DNA of 42,903 bases from a virus, in the IMG/VR virus record IMGVR_UViG_3300032132_000742, positions 1 through 42,903 of that record. The stretch is one strand, 5' to 3'. Below the pieces are notes generated by a model. It searched no databases. It saw nothing but the letters and a program-made list of their open reading frames with translations, and was not told the origin of the DNA. Below are positions 21,877 through 29,331 of this stretch, in pieces. The number at the start of each line of letters is the position of its first letter. The stretch's first letter is position 1. The position numbers and the translations under genes are program-made.

Positions 21877-22419
21877 ATGGCGCAGAAACCGCAGAAACCA
21901 GCCAAGCCCAAGCCGGGCAACCAGGATGCACCCCAGCCAGCGAAGTCCGTAGCGACCAGCGCGGCCGGGGCGGCGGCACCGAAGGCCGCCGCCCCGATGG
22001 CGGTGCCTGCTGCGGATCCCGGCGCGCAGCTCGTGTCGGTGTCGGAGAACCTGGCGCTCGCCGCCGAGGCGCTGCGCGAGGGCATGGAGCGTGCCGACTA
22101 TACGCGGGCCACAATGGCCACCGCGAACCTCGACGCGGCGAAGGTGAATGCCGAAGCGGCGAAGTCGCTCCGCGAGGGGATCACGGCGCTGGCCGCCGGT
22201 GTCACCCAGCTCGCGGCTTTGACGGCGGCGGCGCAGGCGCAAGGCGACGCCGGCGGCGTCGACACGCTGGCTCGGACCGGGATCACGGCGCTCAAGCCGA
22301 TCCTGGGCGCGCTGCCTTCCGGGTTCCTGAAGGGCAACGTGGAAAACCACCGCGAGATCTTCAACAAGGTCTGCCGCCGCATCGACGGCGTGCGGACGGA
22401 GATGGACGATGCTGCCTGA
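21877..22419 (+). CDS. Ala-rich hypothetical head-module protein
   Basis: 180 residues: a Lys/Pro/Ala-rich N-terminal 50 residues, a long helix (LVSVSENLALAAEALREGME, AAKSLREGITALAAGVTQLA) likely to form a coiled coil, and a compact C-terminus (FLKGNVENHREIFNKVCRRI). Located between the Bbp19-like and scaffold genes. Perhaps a structural or assembly protein. It overlaps the scaffold gene by 11 nt. Confidence 0.6.
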   Translation: MAQKPQKPAKPKPGNQDAPQPAKSVATSAAGAAAPKAAAPMAVPAADPGAQLVSVSENLALAAEALREGMERADYTRATMATANLDAAKVNAEAAKSLREGITALAAGVTQLAALTAAAQAQGDAGGVDTLARTGITALKPILGALPSGFLKGNVENHREIFNKVCRRIDGVRTEMDDAA

Positions 22420-23290
22420 AGATCCTAATCCGAGCCCCGAACCAAATCCCGATCCGAACCCGGATCCAAACCCTGATCCCAATCCGAGCCCAGATCCCTC
22501 ACCGGCCCCGAACGGTTGGTCGTCCGGTCTCTCCGACGACGATCGCGCCCTGGCGGAAATCAAAGGCTGGGACACGCCTGAAAAGGTCATCGGCTCCTAC
22601 CGCGATCTGGAGGGCAAGCTCGGCGCCGACAAGGTTGTGGTGCCCGGCAAGGACGCCGACGACGCCGCGATCGCCGACTTCCACAAGCAAATAGGCGTGC
22701 CCGACGATCACGCCACCTACACCTTTGCCGAGGCCGAAGGTCGCCAGGCCAACGAGCAGGACAAGGCCTTCCAGGAGACCATGCGTCCGCTGCTCGCCAA
22801 GGCCGGCGTGACGCAGCGTGGGCTCGACGTGCTGACCGAAGGCTTCAACGGTTTCACGGGGCAGCTCGCCCAAGAGGCGCAGACCGCCGATGCCGATTTC
22901 GTCAAGGCTTCCGAGGCGGCGCTCCGCAACGAATGGCCGGGCGGCGACTACGACAAGAACACCGACATGGCCAACCGCGCCATGCGCCACTTCGCCGGCA
23001 AAGATCTCGCCTCCGAGCTCGCCCAGGTCGAGATGAAGTCCGGGCGCTTCCTGATGGATGATCCGCGCATGTTGCGTCTCTTCGCCAAGGTCGGCCAGTC
23101 GATCTCCGAGGACGGCGTGTTGCCGGCCGGTATTGGTGCCGACTTCCAGTCGCCGACCGCGATCAAGGCCGAGATTACGCGCCTTCGTGCGAACGAGGCC
23201 TACAGCAAAGAAAATCACCCCGAGCACAAGGCGATCACCGAGAAGGTCGCCCAGCTTTACGAATTGCTGCCCGAGGAGGGCGGCGACTAA
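22409..23290 (+). CDS. Capsid scaffolding protein
   Basis: 293 residues, directly before the major capsid gene. The N-terminus contains an NPDPNP-type repeat (about 6-30) encoded with varied synonymous codons. The middle has LAEIKGWDTPEKVIGSYRDL, GVPDDHATYTF and a long acidic helix, which is the standard layout of podovirus scaffold proteins (DLPGKYTF-like elements). The C-terminal region is charged (ENHPEHKAITEKVAQLYELL). It would guide prohead assembly and then leave. The N-terminal repeats look like a spacer, rarely seen in such proteins. Confidence 0.85.
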   Translation: MLPEDPNPSPEPNPDPNPDPNPDPNPSPDPSPAPNGWSSGLSDDDRALAEIKGWDTPEKVIGSYRDLEGKLGADKVVVPGKDADDAAIADFHKQIGVPDDHATYTFAEAEGRQANEQDKAFQETMRPLLAKAGVTQRGLDVLTEGFNGFTGQLAQEAQTADADFVKASEAALRNEWPGGDYDKNTDMANRAMRHFAGKDLASELAQVEMKSGRFLMDDPRMLRLFAKVGQSISEDGVLPAGIGADFQSPTAIKAEITRLRANEAYSKENHPEHKAITEKVAQLYELLPEEGGD

Positions 23291-23303
23291 TCCCGCCGTG
23301 GTT

Positions 23304-23342
23304 GTCGGGGCCGGGTAACCGGATTGCCGGTCCGGCCCCGAC
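23304..23342 (+). repeat. Hairpin H1 after scaffold gene
   Basis: GTCGGGGCCGG (23304-23314) and CCGGCCCCGAC (23332-23342) form a perfect 11-bp stem with a 17-nt loop that contains a smaller CCGG/CCGG pairing. It is followed by CACCAAAAAGGAG, not a U-run. It punctuates the scaffold-capsid boundary and may be a processing or stability element. Confidence 0.65.
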
Positions 23343-23360
23343 ACCAAAAAGGAGACCTTG

Positions 23361-23502
23361 AACCCGGATAAGGCCGCGAAAGCAGCCCCCGGTTGACAGC
23401 GGGAAAGACCGCCGCCGATGAGGCCGGGCGTGACCGGCCAGGAAGGGTCCGGAGACCGGGCAACCCTCCCGCAGATGCACCGCAAAGCAACTGATAGGAG
23501 GG
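23361..23502 (+). ncRNA. Structured leader of the major capsid gene, with possible SD masking
   Basis: The 218 bp between scaffold and capsid genes contain no gene. After H1 come: an AACCCGG/CCGGTT helix (23361-23367 with 23389-23394) enclosing a GGC-GC stem with a GAAA tetraloop (23372-23387); GCGG-GAAAGA-CCGC (23399-23412); GGCCGG-GCGTGA-CCGGCC (23422-23439); and GGGT(CCGG-AGA-CCGG)GCA-ACCC (23445-23466). Finally CCCTCC (23464-23469) can pair with the capsid ribosome binding site GGAGGG (23497-23502). The last two helices share 23464-23466, so they are mutually exclusive. This may control capsid translation. Confidence 0.55.
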
Positions 23503-23508
23503 CAGAAA

Positions 23509-24387
23509 ATGTCCGCAGAAGTCCCCAAGAATTTCGCAGCGAAGTTCAAAGACGACTGGATCATGCTGGTCCAGCAGCGCGGCCCCAAGCTGCGCGGTAC
23601 CGTTCGCGAAAACCCCGACATGCTCGAAGGCAAGCTCGGATATTTCGACCGCATCGGCTCGGTCGCCTCGAAGAAGAAGACCACGCGGCATGGCGACACG
23701 CCGATCATCAACACGCCGCATTCCAGGCGCCGCATCATCCGCGACGTCTTCCAGATCGCCGACATGATCGACCGGTCCGACGTGCGGCGTATGATGAAGA
23801 ACCCGCAGAACCGCTACGTCACGAACTTCCGCTGGGCGTTCGGGCGGGATTTCGACGACGCGGTGATTTCCGCTGCCAACGGCACGGCGTTCTCGATCGA
23901 CGAAGACGACACCGCGGCATCGGTCGCGTTGCCGGCAGCGCAGAAAGTCGCGGCGGCCGCGACGGGTCTGACCAAGCCGAAGATCCTCGACACCTATCAG
24001 AAGTTCGTCGAGGCCGATGTCGATGTCGAGAATGAGAAGCTCTATTGGGCGGCTGGTCCGCAACAGTGGACCGATCTCCTCGGCATCACCGAGGTCATCT
24101 CCGCCGATTTCGTGTCCGCTAAGGCGCTCGAAAATCCGCGCGAGATCAAATTCATGGGCTTCCACTGGATCCCCTCGACGCGGCTTCTCACCGATGGCAG
24201 CGGCGACCGCCTCAACCTCGCCTGGGCGGAGACGGGGATCGGCGTCGCCGCCGACATGGATCCCTTCGTCGATGTCGGGCCTCGCCGCGACAAGCAGTCG
24301 AACACGCAGATCTACATGGAGTGGGAGATCGGCGCGACGCGGGTCGAGGACGAGAAGGTCGTCGAGATCGCCTGCGTGGAACCCTGA
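23509..24387 (+). CDS. Major capsid protein
   Basis: 292 residues, of the podoviral capsid type (Phage_capsid_2-like): MSAEVPKNFAAKFKDDWIML, VQQRGPKLRGTVRENPDMLE, RYVTNFRWAFGRDFDDAVIS and KFMGFHWIPSTRLL. It should form the icosahedral shell. GGAGGG lies 6 nt before ATG 23509. The surrounding hairpins and the folded leader suggest that its RNA level and translation are set separately from neighbouring genes, as expected for the most abundant virion protein. Confidence 0.9.
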   Translation: MSAEVPKNFAAKFKDDWIMLVQQRGPKLRGTVRENPDMLEGKLGYFDRIGSVASKKKTTRHGDTPIINTPHSRRRIIRDVFQIADMIDRSDVRRMMKNPQNRYVTNFRWAFGRDFDDAVISAANGTAFSIDEDDTAASVALPAAQKVAAAATGLTKPKILDTYQKFVEADVDVENEKLYWAAGPQQWTDLLGITEVISADFVSAKALENPREIKFMGFHWIPSTRLLTDGSGDRLNLAWAETGIGVAADMDPFVDVGPRRDKQSNTQIYMEWEIGATRVEDEKVVEIACVEP

Positions 24388-24414
24388 TCCGGGGCTGACC
24401 AAACCGTGAGCTGA

Positions 24415-24454
24415 CCGGGGCGCCCGAGTGCACGCCGTGCACAGGGCGCCCCGG
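24415..24454 (+). repeat. Hairpin H2 after capsid gene, with GTGCAC palindrome in the loop
   Basis: CCGGGGCGCCC (24415-24425) and GGGCGCCCCGG (24444-24454) form a perfect 11-bp stem around an 18-nt loop. The loop holds the 15-bp GTGCAC palindrome, so a second hairpin can form inside. It lies 27 nt after the capsid stop. It could mark RNA processing, transcript attenuation or stability. Confidence 0.65.
24428..24442. repeat. Dispersed 15-bp palindrome, copy 3
   Basis: GTGCACGCCGTGCAC (the opposite-centre version of copies 1 and 2), in non-coding DNA between the capsid gene and its neighbour, inside the loop of hairpin H2. Confidence 0.6.
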
Positions 24455-24482
24455 ACCGAACCGAAACTGAAGGAGACGAACG

Positions 24483-24989
24483 ATGGCAGTAGCCAACACC
24501 AAAGCGACGGTGGTCTCGAACCGCGATGCGAGCCCCGCCAAAATGAACCCGGTACACCTCGAAGGTGGCCGGCTCCGCGAAATTGTCGGCGTGGCCGAAG
24601 TCGCCGCGGCCGACGATGATGATTCCGTCTATCGGCTGGGCGCGGTCCATTCGTCCTGGCGGATCTCCGACATCCTGATCGCCAACGACGCGATCACCCT
24701 TGGCACCGTCTACAATCTCGGCCTTCACGAAACGGCGGAGAATGGGGGCGCGGCGAAGGACGACAATTTCTTCGCCTCGGCCGTCGATCTGAGCTCGGCC
24801 GCCGCTTTTCGCAGCCTGCTCTACGAAGCCACGGCGGCGAATATCGACAAGGCGGAGATGAAGCTCTGGGAGTTGCTGGGCGAAAGCGCGGATCCCAATC
24901 GCTTCTACGACGTCACGCTCACCGGCGCCACGGTGGGCACGGCGGCCGGCACGCTCGCCGCCCGCATCCAGTACAGCGACGGCACCTAA
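24483..24989 (+). CDS. Capsid-associated structural protein (possible decoration)
   Basis: 168 residues, ATG 24483 with GGAGACG about 6 nt upstream. Begins MAVANTKATVVSNRDASPAK and includes LGAVHSSWRISDILIANDAI and TLTGATVGTAAGTLAARIQY. It follows the capsid gene at its own hairpin-flanked position. Proteins in this slot in related podoviruses are virion structural or decoration proteins. No defined domain; the call rests on position and composition (beta-rich, acidic). Confidence 0.6.
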   Translation: MAVANTKATVVSNRDASPAKMNPVHLEGGRLREIVGVAEVAAADDDDSVYRLGAVHSSWRISDILIANDAITLGTVYNLGLHETAENGGAAKDDNFFASAVDLSSAAAFRSLLYEATAANIDKAEMKLWELLGESADPNRFYDVTLTGATVGTAAGTLAARIQYSDGT

Positions 24990-24997
24990 GCGGGGAA

Positions 24998-25035
24998 GCG
25001 GCTCCGGAACCTTGCTCTGAACAGTCCGGGGCCGC
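24998..25035 (+). repeat. Hairpin H3 after capsid-associated gene
   Basis: GCGGCTCCGGA (24998-25008) and TCCGGGGCCGC (25025-25035) pair over 11 positions with one G-U wobble, around a 16-nt loop. It sits in the gap before the tail module. With H1 and H2 it makes three 11-bp GC-rich hairpins after three consecutive genes. Confidence 0.65.
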
Positions 25036-25048
25036 ACCCGGTTAGCCC

Positions 25049-25630
25049 ATGGCCACCGTCACCCAAATCGAGAACCTGGCGCTCGGCATGCTCGGCGCGA
25101 AGCCGATCACCGATCACGACCAGCCGGACAGCACGGCGGCCAGCGCCATGAAAGTGCTGTTCGACGATACGCGGGACGCCACGTTGCGCGCCCATAACTG
25201 GAATTTCGCAACCGAGCGCTTTTCCGCCCCGCTCGACGGCACGCCGGACTGGGGCTTCGGCAATCAATACCAGCTCAGCCAGGATCCATTCGTGCTCCGC
25301 GTCGTGGAGCTTAACCCCGATCGCCACGGCCTCGATGCCGACTTCAAGGTAGAGGGGCGTCATATCCTTACCGACGAGGGCGATCCGCTGGAATATCTCG
25401 GCATCATCCGCGTCACCAACCCCGCGCTTTTCGATCCGCTCTTCGTCGACGTGCTGGCCGCCCGCCTGGCTTGGAAGGGCGCCTACCGGATCACCCAGTC
25501 ACGCGAGATCGAGCGCGACAAGAAGGCCGATTACAAGGACGCGCTCCGCGAGGCGCGCTCGGTCGACGCCCAGGAGGGAACGCCGGCGGCGGCCTTCCGC
25601 TCGCGCTTCCTCGAAGCGAGGGACGAATAA
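25049..25630 (+). CDS. Tail tubular protein A-like (head-tail adaptor)
   Basis: 193 residues resembling podoviral gp11/tail tubular A: MATVTQIENLALGMLGAKPI, DDTRDATLRAHNWNFATERF, LEYLGIIRVTNP and ARLAWKGAYRITQSREIERD. It would attach to the portal ring and connect to the nozzle. The stop overlaps the next start (TAATG), as expected for adjacent tail-tube genes. Confidence 0.8.
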   Translation: MATVTQIENLALGMLGAKPITDHDQPDSTAASAMKVLFDDTRDATLRAHNWNFATERFSAPLDGTPDWGFGNQYQLSQDPFVLRVVELNPDRHGLDADFKVEGRHILTDEGDPLEYLGIIRVTNPALFDPLFVDVLAARLAWKGAYRITQSREIERDKKADYKDALREARSVDAQEGTPAAAFRSRFLEARDE

Positions 25631-28380
25631 TGGCGCGCGCGCGCCCGATCATCACCCATTTCAACGGCGGCGCGATCTCGCGCAAGCTCGACGGCCGCCC
25701 GGATCTGGCCTGGTACCATCATTCCTGCCGTTTCATGCGCAACGCCTGGGCCTGGCCGCACGGTCCGACCGAGGGGCGCGGCGGTCTGGCCTATGTCTCG
25801 GAGATCAAGGCGAGCGCCAACCGCACGCATTTGATCGAATACGAGTTCGACAAGACACAGGCCTACATGATCGAGGCCGGCGACCGCTATTTCAGGTTTT
25901 TCCGGGATCACGGTCAGATCGTCGTGCCGGCGACCGACGCCGCGATCGCGAATGGCGACTTCACTGCCGGCATCGCGAGTTGGGACGAAAAATCGACCGG
26001 CGGCGGCGCCAACGCGATCAGCCATGACGCGGTCGGACTTCGTCTCACGCTGACGCCGGATGGCACCGCCGCCGACGATATCGGCTGGGCCGAACAGGCC
26101 GTAACGGTCGGCGCCGGCTTCAAGGACAACGAGCACGGTTTGCGCTTCCGCTGCGACGGCCGCCCGGGCGACGAGCTGGAGATCCGCATCGGCACGACGA
26201 CCACCGGCGCGGAGATCCTCGATACCGTGCGGACACCCGGCGAGCATCTGATCGCCTTCACGCCGGGCGTCACGACCTTCTACGTGCAATTCCGGGCGGC
26301 CGGCGCGCGCCAGGAAAAAGTGCTTCACATCGACGACGTCGATCTCCTGAATGACACGCCGATCGAGCTGCGCACGCCCTATCTCCAGGCCGACCTTTTC
26401 GACGAGGCCGGCCGCTTCCGGATCAAGTTTCATTCGACCGAAGATGTGCTCTACCTGGTCGTTCCGGGCTATCCGGCACGGCGGCTGGAGCGCCGCGGCA
26501 ATACGACCTGGTCGCTCTCGCCGGTCAATTTCATCGACGGTCCCTATCTCGACGAAAACACGACGGTCACGACCCTCACGCCCTCGGCCGCGACCGGCAA
26601 CGGCATCATGCTGACCGCCTCGGCGGTGACCGGGATCAATGACGGCCAGGGTTTCCTCGACAGCGATGTGGGTCGGCTGGTTTCGGTCAAGATCGGCGGC
26701 GACTGGGGCTACGCGATCATCACGGCACGAACCAGCGAGCTCATCGTCGTGGCCGACGTGCTGGTCGATTTCGGCGGCACCACCGCCTCGGCCGCCTGGC
26801 GGCTCGGCCTGTGGTCGGACACGACCGGCTATCCCGCCGCCGTCACCCTGCACGAGCAACGCCTGGGGCTGGGCGGCGGCACGACCGTCAACCCGGCGCG
26901 CATCGACCTGTCAAAGTCGACCTTCTTCGAGACCTTCACCCCCGGCGCCAATGACGCCGATCCGGTGCCCTACACGATTGCCGCAAAGTCGGCCTCGGTG
27001 TTCTGGCTCGCCTCCGGCGCCAAGCACCTCCTGGCCGGCACGCTGGGCGGGGTGCACCGCTTCAAGGGCAAGGGTATCGACGAGCCGATCACCCCGGCGA
27101 CGCCCGATCGCAAGCCGGCCTCCGAAGCCGGTTGCGCGGATCTCCGGCCGGCGACCATCAATCCGGCGGCGCTCTTCGTCGACCGTTTCGGGCGCGCGTT
27201 GCACGAGCTCGCCTTTTCGTTCGAGGTGGACGGCTACAAGGATCCCGACATCTCCCAGCGTGCGGAACACCTGCTGCTCGGCGGCATCACCTCGATCGCC
27301 TATCAGGGCCGCCCGGCGCGGATCAACTGGGCGACGCGGACGGATGGCCGTTTGCTCGGCCTGACCTACCAACGCGACGAGGGCATCACCGGGTGGCACG
27401 AGCATCCGGTTGCGGACTTGACCCAAGTCGGCGCCGTGGTCGAGGCCGTGGGCGTCATCCCGTGTGCGGTGTGCGACGAGCTCTGGGCGATCGTGCGCCT
27501 GACGATCGGCGGCGCCACCAAGCGCTATGTCTGCTATCTCAAGGACGGCCTGGCCGAAGACGCGCCGGTCGAGGATAGTTTCTTCGTCGATTTCGGCGTC
27601 ACCCTCGACAATACGGGCAAGTTCGCGTCCGGCACCGACGCCTGCACGCTGACCCCAGGCGCCACAACAGGCGACGGCGTGACATTCCTTGCAGGTGCTG
27701 CCGTCTTCACAGCCGGCGACGTCGACCAGTTCATCAAGCGCCGCTATATCGATCCAGCCGACGCCGAGGACGAAAACGGTTTTGTCAAATACAAGACGGC
27801 GGTGGCCAAAATCACCGGCTTCACGTCGGGGACGGACGTCACGGCCGACATCCTGGTCGATTTTCCCTCCACTGCCGTCATCGCCGCCACCGACTGGCGT
27901 CTCACCGTCTCGACCGTCTCCGGCGCCGATCATCTTGAAGGTGAGACCGCGCAGATCTGCGGCGACGGCGCCGCCCAGGCGGCCAAGCTGGTCACCGGCG
28001 GATCCGCCACCCTCGACCAGCCGGCGGCCACCGTCCATTTGGGGCTCGGCTACCGCACCAAGATCGTGCCGACCCGGCGCGAGCTCGGCGGCGAGGGCGT
28101 CACCACCATGGGCGCCAAGCAGCGCGTCGCCTCGCTGATCGTGCGCTTCTTCAGGTCGGCCGGCTGCAAATACGGCCCCGCCGAGAACGATCTGCAAACG
28201 CTCACGACGCGCCCGGAAGGCCTGCCCGGCGACACGGCGATCCCTCTTTTTACAGGCGACAAGCACGTGAACTACGACGGCGATTTCGACCGCAAGGGCG
28301 ATCTCACGATCGTCCAGGACGAGCCCTTGCCCTGCACAATCACGTCGCTCATCCCCAGCACGGAAGCACACCCAACATGA
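25630..28380 (+). CDS. Tail tubular protein B-like (tail nozzle)
   Basis: 916 residues, beginning MARARPIITHFNGGAISRKL and followed by GRPDLAWYHHSCRFMRNAWA and TEGRGGLAYVSEIKA, the normal N-terminal pattern of podoviral nozzle proteins. Repeated beta-sandwich-like segments follow (VTVGAGFKDNEHGLRF, YVQFRAAGARQEKVLH; later LTPGATTGDGVTFLAGAAVF). The C-terminus (EPLPCTITSLIP) also fits. It forms the tube through which DNA leaves. The longer reading upstream to 25471 is a shadow of the previous gene. Confidence 0.85.
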   Translation: MARARPIITHFNGGAISRKLDGRPDLAWYHHSCRFMRNAWAWPHGPTEGRGGLAYVSEIKASANRTHLIEYEFDKTQAYMIEAGDRYFRFFRDHGQIVVPATDAAIANGDFTAGIASWDEKSTGGGANAISHDAVGLRLTLTPDGTAADDIGWAEQAVTVGAGFKDNEHGLRFRCDGRPGDELEIRIGTTTTGAEILDTVRTPGEHLIAFTPGVTTFYVQFRAAGARQEKVLHIDDVDLLNDTPIELRTPYLQADLFDEAGRFRIKFHSTEDVLYLVVPGYPARRLERRGNTTWSLSPVNFIDGPYLDENTTVTTLTPSAATGNGIMLTASAVTGINDGQGFLDSDVGRLVSVKIGGDWGYAIITARTSELIVVADVLVDFGGTTASAAWRLGLWSDTTGYPAAVTLHEQRLGLGGGTTVNPARIDLSKSTFFETFTPGANDADPVPYTIAAKSASVFWLASGAKHLLAGTLGGVHRFKGKGIDEPITPATPDRKPASEAGCADLRPATINPAALFVDRFGRALHELAFSFEVDGYKDPDISQRAEHLLLGGITSIAYQGRPARINWATRTDGRLLGLTYQRDEGITGWHEHPVADLTQVGAVVEAVGVIPCAVCDELWAIVRLTIGGATKRYVCYLKDGLAEDAPVEDSFFVDFGVTLDNTGKFASGTDACTLTPGATTGDGVTFLAGAAVFTAGDVDQFIKRRYIDPADAEDENGFVKYKTAVAKITGFTSGTDVTADILVDFPSTAVIAATDWRLTVSTVSGADHLEGETAQICGDGAAQAAKLVTGGSATLDQPAATVHLGLGYRTKIVPTRRELGGEGVTTMGAKQRVASLIVRFFRSAGCKYGPAENDLQTLTTRPEGLPGDTAIPLFTGDKHVNYDGDFDRKGDLTIVQDEPLPCTITSLIPSTEAHPT

Positions 28381-28393
28381 GCGAGGGGGCGAC

Positions 28394-28837
28394 ATGATCG
28401 GCTTCCGTCCCATGGTGCCGGACGATCTTCCACGACTTGGCACGCTCCAGGAGGCCGAGGCCTATCTCGGCCCGCAACTGGGCGACGCCGGTTATGCCGA
28501 GGATCTATGCGCCGTCGGCTTCGCCTGGACTGGCGTGCACGGCGTGCGCGTGGTCGCCTGCGGCGGCGTCGTGGCGCAGACCGCCTGGCGCGGCTATGCC
28601 TGGATGCTGATCGGGGCGGTGCCGCGCGCCGCCTGGCTCGCCATCCTCCGCAAGTCGCTCGACGTCATCCGCCGCGCCCATGTCGCGGGATTGCGGCGCA
28701 TCGCCGCCGAGGTCGATCTCATGTTCGCCGCCGGCCACCGCTTCGCGCTCATGCTTGGGTTCGAGCCCGAGGGCATCACGCGCTGGGTCGGCCCCTTCGA
28801 CAAGCCCTTCGTGTCCTATTCGAGGTACGGGCCATGA
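28394..28837 (+). CDS. GNAT-fold gp13-like virion protein
   Basis: 147 residues: MIGFRPMVPDDLPRLGTLQE, GYAWMLIGAVPRAAWLAILR, EVDLMFAAGHRFALMLGFEP and a final PFVSYSRYGP. This has the acyltransferase-like fold of the small internal-virion/assembly proteins (T7 gp13 position), without the clear acetyl-CoA motif of active GNATs. Likely an assembly factor of the ejection core. It includes a one-mismatch copy of the GTGCAC palindrome at 28535-28549. Confidence 0.65.
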   Translation: MIGFRPMVPDDLPRLGTLQEAEAYLGPQLGDAGYAEDLCAVGFAWTGVHGVRVVACGGVVAQTAWRGYAWMLIGAVPRAAWLAILRKSLDVIRRAHVAGLRRIAAEVDLMFAAGHRFALMLGFEPEGITRWVGPFDKPFVSYSRYGP

Positions 28838-28847
28838 GTATCGCGCC

Positions 28848-29327
28848 ATGACCGGGATTGAAGTCGCCGTCGGCGCGACGCTCCTGTCCAGTGCCGTGGG
28901 CGCGGCCTCCGCCATTTCGCAGGGCCAACAACAGGCGGCGCTCGCCGATTTCAACGCCCAGGTCGCCGAGGACGAGGCGCAGGCGGCGATCGACGCGGCG
29001 GCGCTGGCGGAAGAGCAGGACCGGGCGCGCAGCGAGGCGCTGATATCGACCGGCCTGGCCCAGGCCGGGGCGTCGGGCGTGCGCGGCGATACCGGCGCGC
29101 CGCTGATCGTGCTGGCGGAGAACACCGCGCAGGCCGAGCTCGACGCGCAGACGATCCGCTTCGGCGGCGCCGTTGGCGCCGCGCGCGGCCGCTCCAAGGC
29201 CTCGGCCCTGAAAGTCCAGGGCGATTTCGCGGAGAGCAATTCCTTCGTTCGCGCCGGCGCCACGCTCTTGACCGGTGCCTCACGCGCCGGCGATCTCCTG
29301 GGCGGCGCCTCGCCCAAGAAGGCGTGA
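28848..29327 (+). CDS. Internal virion protein B-like (gp14-like)
   Basis: 159 residues: hydrophobic N-terminus with GATLLSSAVGAASAISQGQQ, then a long Ala-rich helix (AEDEAQAAIDAAALAEEQDR) and a C-terminal Gly-rich part. This matches the short ejection protein (T7 gp14 position) that forms a pore in the outer membrane. The stop of the previous gene is bridged to this start by a five-codon mini-ORF (28834-28851, ATGA at each end), so translation may be passed on by reinitiation. No good ribosome binding site is present. Confidence 0.75.
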   Translation: MTGIEVAVGATLLSSAVGAASAISQGQQQAALADFNAQVAEDEAQAAIDAAALAEEQDRARSEALISTGLAQAGASGVRGDTGAPLIVLAENTAQAELDAQTIRFGGAVGAARGRSKASALKVQGDFAESNSFVRAGATLLTGASRAGDLLGGASPKKA

Positions 29328-29331
29328 GGCG

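Noticed and set aside
22423-22500. CRISPR or tandem DNA repeat at the scaffold N-terminus
   Set aside because: The repetition is at protein level (NPDPNP) with varied synonymous codons; there are no repeat-spacer units.
23413-23450. Hammerhead-like ribozyme core in the capsid leader (GATGAGGCC followed by a stem and GGAA)
   Set aside because: The needed CUGANGA and GAAA cores are both altered, and no flanking stem I/III cleavage site could be drawn.
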